Shown one piece after another: positions 16,901 to 24,319 of a stretch of DNA of 49,234 nucleotides (position 1 is its first letter; every line of letters starts with the position of its first letter). Location: positions 1 through 49,234 of the forward strand of contig CAMAPQ010000012.1 of assembly GCA_945860125.1 (NCBI GenBank), read 5' to 3'. The DNA is from Klebsiella pneumoniae. GTDB lineage: Bacteria > Pseudomonadota > Gammaproteobacteria > Pseudomonadales > CAMAPQ01. A model generated the notes under the pieces. That model searched no databases, had not been told where the DNA came from, and saw only the letters and a list, made by a program, of their open reading frames with translations. The position numbers were made by a program, and so were the translations under genes.

Positions 16901-17666
16901 TGATATCTCAATTTTACTCCCCGCTATTTTTGCGGGGATGTTAGTCGTCATGACGCATGTTCCTTTAGGTATACAAGTTCTTGGGCGCGGTATTATTTTT
17001 ATTGATCTTGCGATTGCACAAATTGCAGGATCAGGCGTTATTTTAGCCAATATGTTGGGTTTTGAGGGTACGTCATGGGGTACAGAAGTTATTGCAATTA
17101 ATTCAGCTTTATTAGGTGGTTTATTATTAACGCTTACTGAGAAGTTTTGGCCGCATTTACAAGAGGCAATTATTGGTGTGGTTTTTGTTTTGGCCGCAAC
17201 AGGTAGTATTTTACTTCTGGCGCAAAATCCACATGGCGGTGAACATTTAAAAGAAATATTAGTGGGGCAGATTTTGTGGGTGAAATTATCTGACTTAATA
17301 CCTATTGCTATTGCTTATACAGCCGTTATTTTTTCTTTTCTGTTTTTACCGAGAATAAGTAGGCTTGGATTTTATATATTATTTTCACTTAGCGTTACAC
17401 TCTCTGTTCAGCTTGTTGGTATTTACCTTGTTTTTTCTTCGCTTATTATTCCTGCATTATTGAGTGAGGGATTAAAAGAAACGCCAAAAGGAAGGCTTGG
17501 TATCGCTCTATTTATTGGTGTGATGGGGTACGTAACGGGGTTATTTTTTTCGTTGTGGTCTGATTTACCTGCCTCTCCAATGATTGTTTGGTGTTTGTTA
17601 TTGATAGGTGCAATCACAGCCTTATTTTTTAAGTTTTTTAGGGGTATCAAGTTACTTAGAGTCTGA
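16887..17666 (+). CDS. ABC-3 family metal permease (ZnuB-like)
   Basis: A 259-residue protein with about seven or eight membrane segments, the inner-membrane channel of a zinc/manganese ABC importer. Typical segments include G-R-G-I-I-F-I-D-L-A-I-A-Q-I-A and G-I-Y-L-V-F-S-S-L-I-I-P-A-L. The ATG at 16887 lies inside the end of the binding-protein gene (14-base overlap), so the two are coupled. No ATP-binding subunit is found on either side: the group ends here, with a gene-poor 200 bases and the opposite-strand fic gene downstream. The ATPase must be encoded elsewhere if the transporter works. Confidence 0.85.
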   Translation: MLLIDDISILLPAIFAGMLVVMTHVPLGIQVLGRGIIFIDLAIAQIAGSGVILANMLGFEGTSWGTEVIAINSALLGGLLLTLTEKFWPHLQEAIIGVVFVLAATGSILLLAQNPHGGEHLKEILVGQILWVKLSDLIPIAIAYTAVIFSFLFLPRISRLGFYILFSLSVTLSVQLVGIYLVFSSLIIPALLSEGLKETPKGRLGIALFIGVMGYVTGLFFSLWSDLPASPMIVWCLLLIGAITALFFKFFRGIKLLRV

Positions 17667-17830
17667 TCTGTCATACACAACATGATTTGAGCGCATTGAC
17701 TCATCATCTTCGTTTACAGCTCCTTCATGACTAGATCCATTCCAATAATCACAGATGCTACTAAGTGATTTCTTAACCCAATCCCCAGCACCCTCAAACT
17801 CAAGAAGCCTCAACTTCGGGATTAAATCAT

Positions 17831-17870
17831 ACCCCTTCCCCCCCTGCGGGGTACTCCGAAGGGGGGGGGT
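17831..17870. repeat. G/C-run hairpin downstream of fic and znuB-like genes
   Basis: ACCCCTTCCCCCCCTGCGGGGTACTCCGAAGGGGGGGGG forms a strong stem between CCCCTTC (17832-17838) and GAAGGGG (17858-17864), with a nested CCCCTGCGGGG. It lies just beyond the fic stop codon (17876) in an otherwise AT-rich region. The G9 run could also form a four-stranded structure on the plus strand. No T-run follows on either strand, so it is not a standard terminator, though it may block transcript decay between the convergent genes. The rest of 17667-17875 shows no gene. Confidence 0.55.
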
Positions 17871-17875
17871 GGTGT

Positions 17876-18481
17876 CTACACCTCTTCAATCTTAAATTCG
17901 CTATAACCTTCGTAGTAATAACTTATATCAATACCCTTCATAAATAGTTCGCGATCGTTTATTTTATCGGTGAGGGCCAGTTGCAGCAGATGCTTTATCT
18001 CTATGTCTTTAACCACGCTGCGCTCCATCGCAGAAAGATAATCTGATTTATCCACTGCATTCCAATCTATCACCTGATTAATTTCTTGCTTTAAAATTAA
18101 ATCGAGCCATATTCTCGTGGCGCGCCCATTGCCTTCACGAAAGGGGTGAGCAATATTCATCTCAACATATTTTTCAACGATCTGGTTGAAATTACCTTGC
18201 GGCATTTTGCTGATGTGTGCAAGAGATGCTTCTAGATACATCACGGGCGCAAAGCGAAAATTCCCTTTTGCGATATTCACATCGCGCACTTTTCCTGCGA
18301 AGTCATAAAGGTCGCCAAACAAAATCGCGTGAATCTGTGCAAGCCCGTTGAACGTACCAACCTCTATGCGATTTATCTCCCCACTTTCAAAAAGTTGCTT
18401 GGCTTTTTGTTTGCTGATTTTTTCTTCCGCTTTGTTCAGCTCAAGTTGGTTGAGGATATTTAATTTATTGGGAAAAATCAT
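17876..18481 (-). CDS. Fic-family protein (probable AMP transferase)
   Basis: A 201-residue Fic-domain protein with the full active-site motif H-P-F-R-E-G-N-G-R-A-T-R from residue 112, the flap region before it (G-N-F-R-F-A-P) and no extra domains. Fic enzymes usually transfer AMP from ATP to a hydroxyl of a target protein; some transfer other groups. The start is placed at the ATG at 18481 because AAGGAG lies 6 bases upstream and homologues begin M-x-x-P-N-K-L; an ATG 12 codons earlier (18517) overlaps the end of a short frameshifted frame upstream. I see no inhibitory S/T-x-x-x-E/D-G-N helix with certainty. It may be a toxin whose antitoxin is the 18510-18670 remnant, or a host-directed enzyme. 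Confidence 0.88.
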   Translation of the reverse strand: MIFPNKLNILNQLELNKAEEKISKQKAKQLFESGEINRIEVGTFNGLAQIHAILFGDLYDFAGKVRDVNIAKGNFRFAPVMYLEASLAHISKMPQGNFNQIVEKYVEMNIAHPFREGNGRATRIWLDLILKQEINQVIDWNAVDKSDYLSAMERSVVKDIEIKHLLQLALTDKINDRELFMKGIDISYYYEGYSEFKIEEV

Positions 18482-18509
18482 TTCATGCTCCTTGATACCG
18501 TGAATATCA

Positions 18510-18670
18510 CTATTCATACGCCGCTAATCCAGAAATCTCGCGCCCTTGTGCTAATTTTTTCAGCAAGGGTAAGAAGTCTTGCATAAAGCCAATTCGGCTT
18601 GGGGGCGGGCTTTCCAACCCAATTCTAAAGGCGCGAGTAAATCGCTTAAGTGTTCGCCATTTAGCAGCAC
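18510..18670 (-). pseudogene. Frameshifted 53-codon remnant upstream of fic
   Basis: Between gcvT and fic two short frames join into one 53-residue reading if a single base is restored near the codons for E-L-A-F. The first part reads L-L-N-G-E-H-L-S-D-L-L-A-P-L-E-L-G-W-K and the second M-Q-D-F-L-P-L-L-K-K-L-A-Q-G-R-E-I-S-G-L-A-A-Y-E-stop. The region from GTG (18670) to TAG (18510) is 161 bases, one short of a whole number of codons. The stop overlaps the upstream ATG of fic (ATGAATAG). It could be a decayed antitoxin-sized gene or the tail of a deleted gene; I do not recognise the family. Confidence 0.35.
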
Positions 18671-18680
18671 AGTAAATTAC

Positions 18681-19796
18681 TTATAAATTAAAAGTTGGCT
18701 TACCATTTTTAATAAAAGGCAACGGCACCACTTTTATTTTTAATTTTTTCCCGCGAATATCAACGGTGCCTTCCTGATTTATAACAGTAAAATTAGTGTG
18801 CGGTAGTCTTGCAAAAGCGATACTGATTTGTAAGCTTGGTGAAAAAGTACCGCTGAGAATCTCACCTTGCATTCCTTGTATTTCTATTGATTGATGTGCA
18901 CGCAATACGCCTTTTTCAAGTAAAATTATGCCAATTTGTTGTTTGAATGCGTTGGTTTCTTTGATTTTTTCAAGAGCAGATCTACCACTAAAATTCCGCT
19001 CTTTTGGTTCCCAGGAAAGCGTCCACGCAAGATTCGCCTCAAGTGGATGATTTTGTTCGTCCATATCAGAACCATATAAATTAAGGCCTGCTTCTAATCG
19101 TAATGTATCTCGTGCAGCCAAACCTATCGGTTGAACTTTTTGTTCGATGAGTTTATTCCAAATAGAAAGCGCCGTATTTTCAGGAACAATAAATTCAAAG
19201 CCATCCTCACCTGTATAGCCTGTGCGCGCAATATAACCATTTAGATAAGGGATAATATGGAATTTTTTAAGTGTTTCTAGGGGCTCGCTTATGTTTAAGC
19301 ATTCACCGAGAACCTGTGTGCTATTGGGGCCTTGCACAGCAATAATACAGAGTGTCTGTTGATAAATAATTTCAAGATCTGCGCTTTTTCGCCATGCTAG
19401 TTGAGCGTCTTTTTGTTGTTGCAGCCAGCTGAGCACTTTTTCTTTTGTTGATGAATTGGTAATAAGTCGATAGTTATCTTGATCAATAAAATAAACAATT
19501 AAATCATCAATAATACCTGCTGCCTCATTAAGCATAACGGTATATAAGCCTTTTCCTGGATAGGATAGTTTTTCTACATCGTTTGCGAGTACAAAACGTA
19601 AAAATGCCTTTGCAAATTTGCCTTTTATGTCAATCACCGTCATGTGAGAAACGTCAAACATTCCTATATTATTTCTTACAGTGCGATGCTCTTCAATTTG
19701 CGAGCCATAATTGAGTGGCATTTCCCAGCCATGAAAATCAACTATTTTGCCAGAAGCTTGCTGGTGCTGTAAAAATAAGGGCGTTCGTTGGAGCAT
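18681..19796 (-). CDS. gcvT: Aminomethyltransferase (glycine cleavage T protein)
   Basis: The 371-residue T protein of the glycine cleavage system moves the aminomethyl group from the H-protein lipoyl arm to tetrahydrofolate, releasing ammonia (EC 2.1.2.10). Recognisable segments are the N-terminal H-G-W-E-M-P-L-N-Y-G near residue 22, F-D-V-S-H-M near 48, and R-T-G-Y-T-G-E-D-G-F-E near 191, followed by R-D-T-L-R-L-E-A-G-L-N-L-Y-G-S-D-M-D. GcvH and GcvP, which usually follow in one operon, are not adjacent, so gcvT is on its own here. No glycine riboswitch is evident upstream of 19796. Confidence 0.94.
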   Translation of the reverse strand: MLQRTPLFLQHQQASGKIVDFHGWEMPLNYGSQIEEHRTVRNNIGMFDVSHMTVIDIKGKFAKAFLRFVLANDVEKLSYPGKGLYTVMLNEAAGIIDDLIVYFIDQDNYRLITNSSTKEKVLSWLQQQKDAQLAWRKSADLEIIYQQTLCIIAVQGPNSTQVLGECLNISEPLETLKKFHIIPYLNGYIARTGYTGEDGFEFIVPENTALSIWNKLIEQKVQPIGLAARDTLRLEAGLNLYGSDMDEQNHPLEANLAWTLSWEPKERNFSGRSALEKIKETNAFKQQIGIILLEKGVLRAHQSIEIQGMQGEILSGTFSPSLQISIAFARLPHTNFTVINQEGTVDIRGKKLKIKVVPLPFIKNGKPTFNL

Positions 19797-19934
19797 AGAT
19801 TTCTCTTTTAATAAAAAAGTTGTTGATTGCAGAGCATTGTAAGATGCTTTTTAATATTTTGCATTTAAGAATGTTTGGGGTAACTCACACTGTTACATTC
19901 GTATTCTTAGATAAAAGCGAGCAGTAATATTTGC

Positions 19935-20558
19935 TCAGTTTTGTGTCGCGGGTGTTTTTACTAATATCTCTTGTTCTATTCTTTTTAAAATAGCGATATC
20001 TTGCGCATACTTATTCATTGCTTCTTGTTTTTCTTTCTCTACTACTTGCTGGTTCTTTTCTATCTCAAGTAATTTGTCATGGGATAGTTGATGTTCTTGA
20101 ATTAATTCCTGAGGGGGGGTATCTTTTCTTTGGGATTCAGCTATTTTTGTTTCAAGCATTTCAAGCTGTTTTTTGTGCGCTTTTAAATTGCTCTGTAGTA
20201 TATCAAGCTTCATATTATATTGGGCAGCGTTTCTGTATTGCGCTGTTTCAGCAGAAGCAGCTGAACCATATAACTTAAGGAGGTGAGCTTCTTTTCTTTT
20301 TTGATCAATAATCATTTTATTACGAATTTTTTGTTCCTCATTTTGGTAGGGTACGGGTAAAACTTTCTGAATAACTACGCCGTGTTTATCTGTAACGCTA
20401 TAACCCTTATTGGCTTGTTCTGACGGGAGTGTTGAGCTGATTACTGTTGAGCCATTTTCAGATTTGTAGCGATAATATAGCTTTGGTGGGTCTACACCAA
20501 AGGCGTTGAGTGAGCTTAAGTTCAAGCTTAAGATAAAAACCAATCTGATGAATGGCAT
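19935..20558 (-). CDS. Secreted DUF4124 protein with coiled-coil tail
   Basis: A 207-residue protein with a signal peptide (about 1-21), a DUF4124-type domain (about 25-70: L-Y-Y-R-Y-K-S-E-N-G-S-T-V-I-S-S-T-L-P) and a long charged helical tail (about 75-200, rich in Lys, Glu and Gln with heptad-like leucines). It is probably periplasmic. DUF4124 proteins are common in gammaproteobacteria and their role is not established. The gene is monocistronic, lying between gcvT (138 bases away) and a MITE upstream. Confidence 0.7.
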   Translation of the reverse strand: MPFIRLVFILSLNLSSLNAFGVDPPKLYYRYKSENGSTVISSTLPSEQANKGYSVTDKHGVVIQKVLPVPYQNEEQKIRNKMIIDQKRKEAHLLKLYGSAASAETAQYRNAAQYNMKLDILQSNLKAHKKQLEMLETKIAESQRKDTPPQELIQEHQLSHDKLLEIEKNQQVVEKEKQEAMNKYAQDIAILKRIEQEILVKTPATQN

Positions 20559-20656
20559 AATGTATTCTCTACCGTTTTCATAGGTGCGTGCTTAATTTTG
20601 AGATTATGTAAATATAATGTGCTGATTTTAGTTTAGCCGGTAAATTAGTTTTTGAT

Positions 20657-20759
20657 TAGGACTTACGCAAAATCGCCCAGCTTTGTTGTCCTGCCTCGCC
20701 GTACAGCGTGTACTGTCTTCGTCAGGACGCCTTGCTGGAACAATTCTGCGTAAGTCCTA
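20657..20759. mobile_element. MITE copy 3 (103 bp)
   Basis: Third full copy of the miniature element, bounded by TAGGACTTACGCAAAA and GCGTAAGTCCTA. It is almost the exact reverse complement of copy 1 at 2528-2629, with a handful of differences, so it was inserted in the other orientation. The flanking pentamers TTGAT and TTTAT differ by one base, so a target duplication here is possible but decayed. It lies between the DUF4124 gene and tRNA-Phe. Apart from the MITE, the stretch 20559-20952 shows no gene. Confidence 0.85.
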
Positions 20760-20952
20760 TTTATGATTGATTACATTTTAAATCTTAGAAAGATATTTGT
20801 TATATCGTTATTTTTTCTGTGCCATTTTTGTATTTAGTAACGCGTAACGTTAATCTAAAAGGCATAATCTTTGATTAATAAAAGAATTTAAGGGGGATTG
20901 TCAGCACTCTATAAAGAGTTAGTAAGAGGAGGCTAGATAATGACAAAAATTA

Positions 20953-21028
20953 TGGTGGTCGGAGAGGGAATCGAACCCCCGACACGAGGATTTTCAATCC
21001 TCTGCTCTACCGACTGAGCTATCCGACC
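20953..21028 (-). tRNA. tRNA-Phe (GAA)
   Basis: A 76-nucleotide cloverleaf with an encoded 3' CCA. The acceptor stem pairs GGTCGGA with TCCGACC, the D-arm is AGCTCAGTCGGTAGAGC, the anticodon arm is GAGGATTGAAAATCCTC with GAA in the loop, and the T-arm contains GGTTCGATTCC. It is a single tRNA gene, with a probable promoter just upstream (21046-21076). Confidence 0.97.
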
Positions 21029-21045
21029 ATAACAGTGCGAGTGGC

Positions 21046-21076
21046 GTATTAAACAGAAACTTTTGCTTATAGTCAA
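21046..21076 (-). promoter_or_regulatory. Probable sigma-70 promoter of tRNA-Phe
   Basis: On the minus strand TTGACT (21076-21071) is followed after 18 bases by TTAATA (21052-21047), also readable as TAATAC at spacing 19. This would start transcription about 10 bases before the mature 5' end of the tRNA. Both hexamers are close to consensus. Confidence 0.6.
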
Positions 21077-21131
21077 GCCCATTTTTATAATGAAAAATTA
21101 TGTCATTTTCAAATTAATTTCAAATGGTCAT

Positions 21132-21407
21132 CTATTTATTTTTGGGGGCAACATAGCCTTCTGCGCGATCAAAAAGTTCATTATGAATAAATTTTTCAAA
21201 TTGATCTTTTAGATAGATTTGAGTGGAAGGTTCAAGAAGATTGAGCTTTTTTTCATTAATCAGCATGGTTTGATGTTGTAACCACTCAAGCCACGCTTTT
21301 TTAGAAACTTCATCGAATATTTTTTTGCCTCTTTCACCTGGAAAGGGGGGGAAGCCTAAACCTTCTAAGGTTTGTTGATATTTTGTGCAAAAAACGGATC
21401 TTGTCAT
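21132..21407 (-). CDS. yggX: Probable Fe(II)-trafficking protein YggX
   Basis: A 91-residue protein of the YggX family, linked in enterobacteria to protection of iron-sulfur clusters and iron handling under oxidative stress. The conserved Cys7 in S-V-F-C-T-K-Y, G-L-x-F-P-P-F-P-G near residue 17 and K-K-A-W-L-E-W-L-Q-H-Q near residue 37 are all present. It lies about 100 bases downstream of mutY on the same strand, the conserved mutY-yggX order. MutY itself carries an iron-sulfur cluster, which suits the pairing. Confidence 0.93.
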   Translation of the reverse strand: MTRSVFCTKYQQTLEGLGFPPFPGERGKKIFDEVSKKAWLEWLQHQTMLINEKKLNLLEPSTQIYLKDQFEKFIHNELFDRAEGYVAPKNK

Positions 21408-21509
21408 ATATAAGGGTGCTCATATTTATGCGGAAACTATTAAGTTGTGCGGAAACTGTTAAGTTGTATGGAAGTTTTTAAGTAAAATAGCCACTCATTT
21501 TAACAGCTT

Positions 21510-22610
21510 TTAAAGTTCTATCAGCTTCTTCAATATTTTTTGAATAGGTGCCGGCATGCCTATCGTATTATAAAGATTTTCGTCCAGTAAAAACCATTTA
21601 TTATTAGGTTCATTTAAAAAGTAATCAGGCTGCTTTTTTTTGTCTGGCTGGGTTAAGTTAATTTGTAAGAAATGTAGTGTCATATCAAAATGTGTGAAGC
21701 TGTGCTTCACTGGGTGCAGTATCGCTTTTTCTATTTTGGCTTCTTTTAAATCAAACTTTTGTTGGCAAAAATAAATTAAGTCTTTTTCAGTTGAAAATTC
21801 TGGTAAGACCCATAGATTTGACCATATACCTGTGGGCGGCCTTTTTTCAAGCCTAAGCATGTTTCGATAAAAAATCAGCAAATACCATTTTTGTATTTGT
21901 GGTTTGATGAGTTTCTTTTTTCGTTCTGGTAATGCTGATTGTTGTTGATTGAGTGCTGCATAACAAACCGCTAAGAAGGGGCACTGCTCACAAAGCGGTT
22001 TTGTACGGTAACAAAGCGTTGCGCCAAGATCCATCATCGCCTGATTATGTGATTGAGCCGTTTTTTTCGGCGTATAATGTGTCGCGATTTCCCATAATTT
22101 CAGATCAACTTTTTTATCGTTAGGTACGCCTGTTATACCAAAAAGACGGCATAAAATGCGTTTAACATTGCCCTCTAAAATAGGTGCAGCACGCATACCG
22201 CTTAGCGATAAAATAGCGCCTGCTGTTGAGCGTCCAACCCCAGGCAAAGCTTCTAATCCTTCTTGGGTATTTGGCAATATCCCTGCATGATCTAGCATAA
22301 TTTTGATCGCTGCTTTATGTAAGTTTCGCGCACGTGCATAATAGCCAAGCCCTGCCCATAAAGTAATAACATCATTTATGTCTGCTTGTGCAAGCTCAGT
22401 AAGCGTAGGAAAACGTGCCATAAAGCGTGCATAAAAGGGAATAACAGTGATTACTTGTGTTTGTTGGAGCATAATTTCTGATACCCAAACGCGATAAGGT
22501 GTCGGATTAATTTGCCACGGCAAATCATGTCGACCACACTTCATAAACCACTGTTTTAGTTTTTTTTGAAAAGGGACAGGTTGAATTAAGTATTTTTCTG
22601 TTTGTGTCAT
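21510..22610 (-). CDS. mutY: A/G-specific adenine DNA glycosylase, catalytic Asp replaced by Glu
   Basis: A 366-residue HhH-GPD glycosylase that removes adenine paired with 8-oxoguanine. Visible parts are the catalytic Glu45 in S-E-I-M-L-Q-Q-T-Q, the helix-hairpin-helix L-P-G-V-G-R-S-T-A-G at 122-131, the [4Fe-4S] cysteines C200, C207, C210 and C216 (C-x6-C-x2-C-x5-C), and a C-terminal NUDIX-like 8-oxoG-recognition domain (about 230-360). The second catalytic residue, Asp in the family motif I-L-D-G-N-V-K-R, is Glu146 here (I-L-E-G-N-V-K-R; codon GAG). Everything else is intact, so the enzyme may be slowed or may tolerate Glu. It is followed by yggX. Confidence 0.93.
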   Translation of the reverse strand: MTQTEKYLIQPVPFQKKLKQWFMKCGRHDLPWQINPTPYRVWVSEIMLQQTQVITVIPFYARFMARFPTLTELAQADINDVITLWAGLGYYARARNLHKAAIKIMLDHAGILPNTQEGLEALPGVGRSTAGAILSLSGMRAAPILEGNVKRILCRLFGITGVPNDKKVDLKLWEIATHYTPKKTAQSHNQAMMDLGATLCYRTKPLCEQCPFLAVCYAALNQQQSALPERKKKLIKPQIQKWYLLIFYRNMLRLEKRPPTGIWSNLWVLPEFSTEKDLIYFCQQKFDLKEAKIEKAILHPVKHSFTHFDMTLHFLQINLTQPDKKKQPDYFLNEPNNKWFLLDENLYNTIGMPAPIQKILKKLIEL

Positions 22611-22674
22611 TTAAAGAGGGTTGTTTTACTAATAAAGAGTTAAAGAGAATCTTAATAAAGAAAGAGGTTGTGCT

Positions 22675-23265
22675 ATGCAGGAAAGGTTAGGAGAAGTGGA
22701 GCGTAACACGCTCGAAACACAAATTAAAGTAAAGCTAAATTTGGATGGAAAAGGGCAGGGTTCAATTAAAACTGGCATTTCCTTTCTTGATCATATGATT
22801 GATCAGATTGTCAGGCATGGATTATTTGATATTGATATTCATGCGCAGGGTGATCACCATATTGATGATCATCACACTGTTGAAGATATTGGTATTACTT
22901 TAGGCGCTGCTTTTGCGCTAGCAGTGGGCGATAAAAAAGGGATTGTTCGTTATGGGCACGCTTATGTTCCACTTGATGAAGCATTATCACGTGTTGTGAT
23001 TGATTTGTCGGGCAGGCCAGGTCTTATTATGAATGTTGAGTTTACCCGTGCCAGAATCGGCTCATTTGATGTAGATCTTTTTCAGGAATTTTTTCAAGGG
23101 TTTGTCAATCACGCTAAAATAACTTTGCATATTGATAATCTCAGAGGCCGTAACGCACATCATCAAGCTGAAACAGTTTTTAAAGCTTTTGGGCGAGCGT
23201 TACGCATGGCTGTTGAAAGAGATTTACGGGTAACACAGATTCCTTCAACGAAGGGTATTCTTTAA
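22675..23265 (+). CDS. hisB: Imidazoleglycerol-phosphate dehydratase
   Basis: Sixth step of histidine biosynthesis (EC 4.2.1.19). The 196-residue monofunctional form lacks the phosphatase half found in E. coli HisB. Manganese-binding motifs are [11 protein letters not shown] near residues 61-71 and R-N-A-H-H-Q-A-E near 160. AAAGAGG precedes the ATG. It is followed 18 bases later by hisH. The remaining his genes are not in the window. Confidence 0.95.
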   Translation: MQERLGEVERNTLETQIKVKLNLDGKGQGSIKTGISFLDHMIDQIVRHGLFDIDIHAQGDHHIDDHHTVEDIGITLGAAFALAVGDKKGIVRYGHAYVPLDEALSRVVIDLSGRPGLIMNVEFTRARIGSFDVDLFQEFFQGFVNHAKITLHIDNLRGRNAHHQAETVFKAFGRALRMAVERDLRVTQIPSTKGIL

Positions 23266-23283
23266 TCATGGAGCTTACGCAAA

Positions 23284-23913
23284 ATGAAAGTGGCTGTCGT
23301 AGACTATGGTATGGGTAATCTTCACTCTGTTGCGAAGGCTCTGGCGGTAGCAGCAGATGAGCGATTATCCATTGAGATAACACAAAATCCTGCTGTTATT
23401 GAGCAGGCAGATAAAGTGGTTTTTCCAGGCGTCGGCGCAATGCGCGATTGCATGATAGGGCTAAACGAAAAAGGATTGGATCAGGCATTAAATACTGTCT
23501 ATACAAACGGTAAGCCTATTCTTGCTATTTGTATTGGATTGCAGAGTCTTATGTCTTTTAGTGAGGAAAATGACGGCACACAGTGCTTAAATTGGTTCAA
23601 TGGAGAAGTTAAGAAATTTCCAAAGAATAATGGGTTAAAAGTGCCGCACATGGGTTGGAATCAAGTGAAGCAATCAGTGCCACATCCTCTTTGGCAGGAT
23701 ATTCCTGACGGCGCAAGATTTTATTTTGTTCATAGTTATTATGTTGCGTTAGCTGATCAAAGCCTGCAGTGTGCTTCAACAGAATATGGTCATTCTTTTG
23801 TTTCTGCGATTGCCCATAAAAATTTGTGCGCAGTGCAGTTTCATCCGGAGAAAAGCCAGAAAAATGGCTTGTTGTTGTTAAGGAATTTTTTAAGGTGGGA
23901 TTTAGGACTTTAG
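23284..23913 (+). CDS. hisH: Imidazole glycerol phosphate synthase, glutamine amidotransferase subunit
   Basis: Class I glutamine amidotransferase of 209 residues that feeds ammonia to HisF. The triad is C83 in A-I-C-I-G-L-Q and H187/E189 in V-Q-F-H-P-E-K-S. The N-terminal V-V-D-Y-G-M-G-N-L-H-S and the F-V-H-S-Y-Y-V segments are typical. It follows hisB by 18 bases (GGAG lies upstream of the ATG), so the two share a transcript. HisA and HisF, its usual downstream partners, are absent here: the next gene is on the opposite strand. Confidence 0.94.
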   Translation: MKVAVVDYGMGNLHSVAKALAVAADERLSIEITQNPAVIEQADKVVFPGVGAMRDCMIGLNEKGLDQALNTVYTNGKPILAICIGLQSLMSFSEENDGTQCLNWFNGEVKKFPKNNGLKVPHMGWNQVKQSVPHPLWQDIPDGARFYFVHSYYVALADQSLQCASTEYGHSFVSAIAHKNLCAVQFHPEKSQKNGLLLLRNFLRWDLGL

Positions 23914-23932
23914 CGACATCCCCGAAGAGAAC

Positions 23933-24319
23933 CTATCCGTTACCTTGAGACTTATTTTGATATTCAAAAATGGAGTTTAAGACACAAGATAATGCTGTTT
24001 CTAATTCAACTAGTAGTTGAGTTTTTTGTAGCTGTGTTTCTTTCTTAAGTTGCGTTTCAAGTTGATCTGCTAGTTTGGCCACTTCTTCTGCGCCAATGGT
24101 TGTAGCTTGGCCTTTTAGTGTGTGCGCCCAAAGCACAGCGCTGTTGTGCTCGCCTGTTTCTAGCGCCTCAATTAGCGGCTTCAGACCATTTTTTTTATGT
24201 ATCTCAGCAAATAAAGAAGTGCTACGTATGAGTGCATTTTCTTTATTTCCTGTGCGCAATAATGCCTGTGGCCAGCCTGTTAATGCTTCTGGATAACCTT
24301 TGTGGTGTTGTCCTTCCAA
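23933..24319 (-). CDS. Histidine phosphotransfer (Hpt) domain protein, probably the C-terminal half of a split gene
   Basis: A 128-codon frame whose core is an Hpt domain with phospho-accepting H66 in W-A-H-T-L-K-G-Q-A-T-T-I-G. The only start is TTG at 24319 without a ribosome-binding site. The frame is open upstream to 24349 and overlaps the end of the receiver gene by 40 bases in another frame. An A7 run on the minus strand (T7 at 24320-24326) lies in the overlap. One extra A would join the frames as E-K-K-L-E-G-Q-H-H. It is therefore best read as the second half of a receiver-Hpt protein separated by a frameshift, or expressed by slippage. Confidence 0.7.
   Translation of the reverse strand: MEGQHHKGYPEALTGWPQALLRTGNKENALIRSTSLFAEIHKKNGLKPLIEALETGEHNSAVLWAHTLKGQATTIGAEEVAKLADQLETQLKKETQLQKTQLLVELETALSCVLNSIFEYQNKSQGNG

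Noticed and set aside
20940-21015. A short plus-strand frame with GGAGG upstream begins at ATG 20940.
   Set aside because: It runs antisense through tRNA-Phe and has no protein-like features.
23272-23287. GAGCTTACGCAAAATG before hisH resembles the MITE end (CTTACGCAAAA identical).
   Set aside because: Only 11 bases match, the rest of the element is absent, and the bases serve as the hisH leader and start. Chance is likely.
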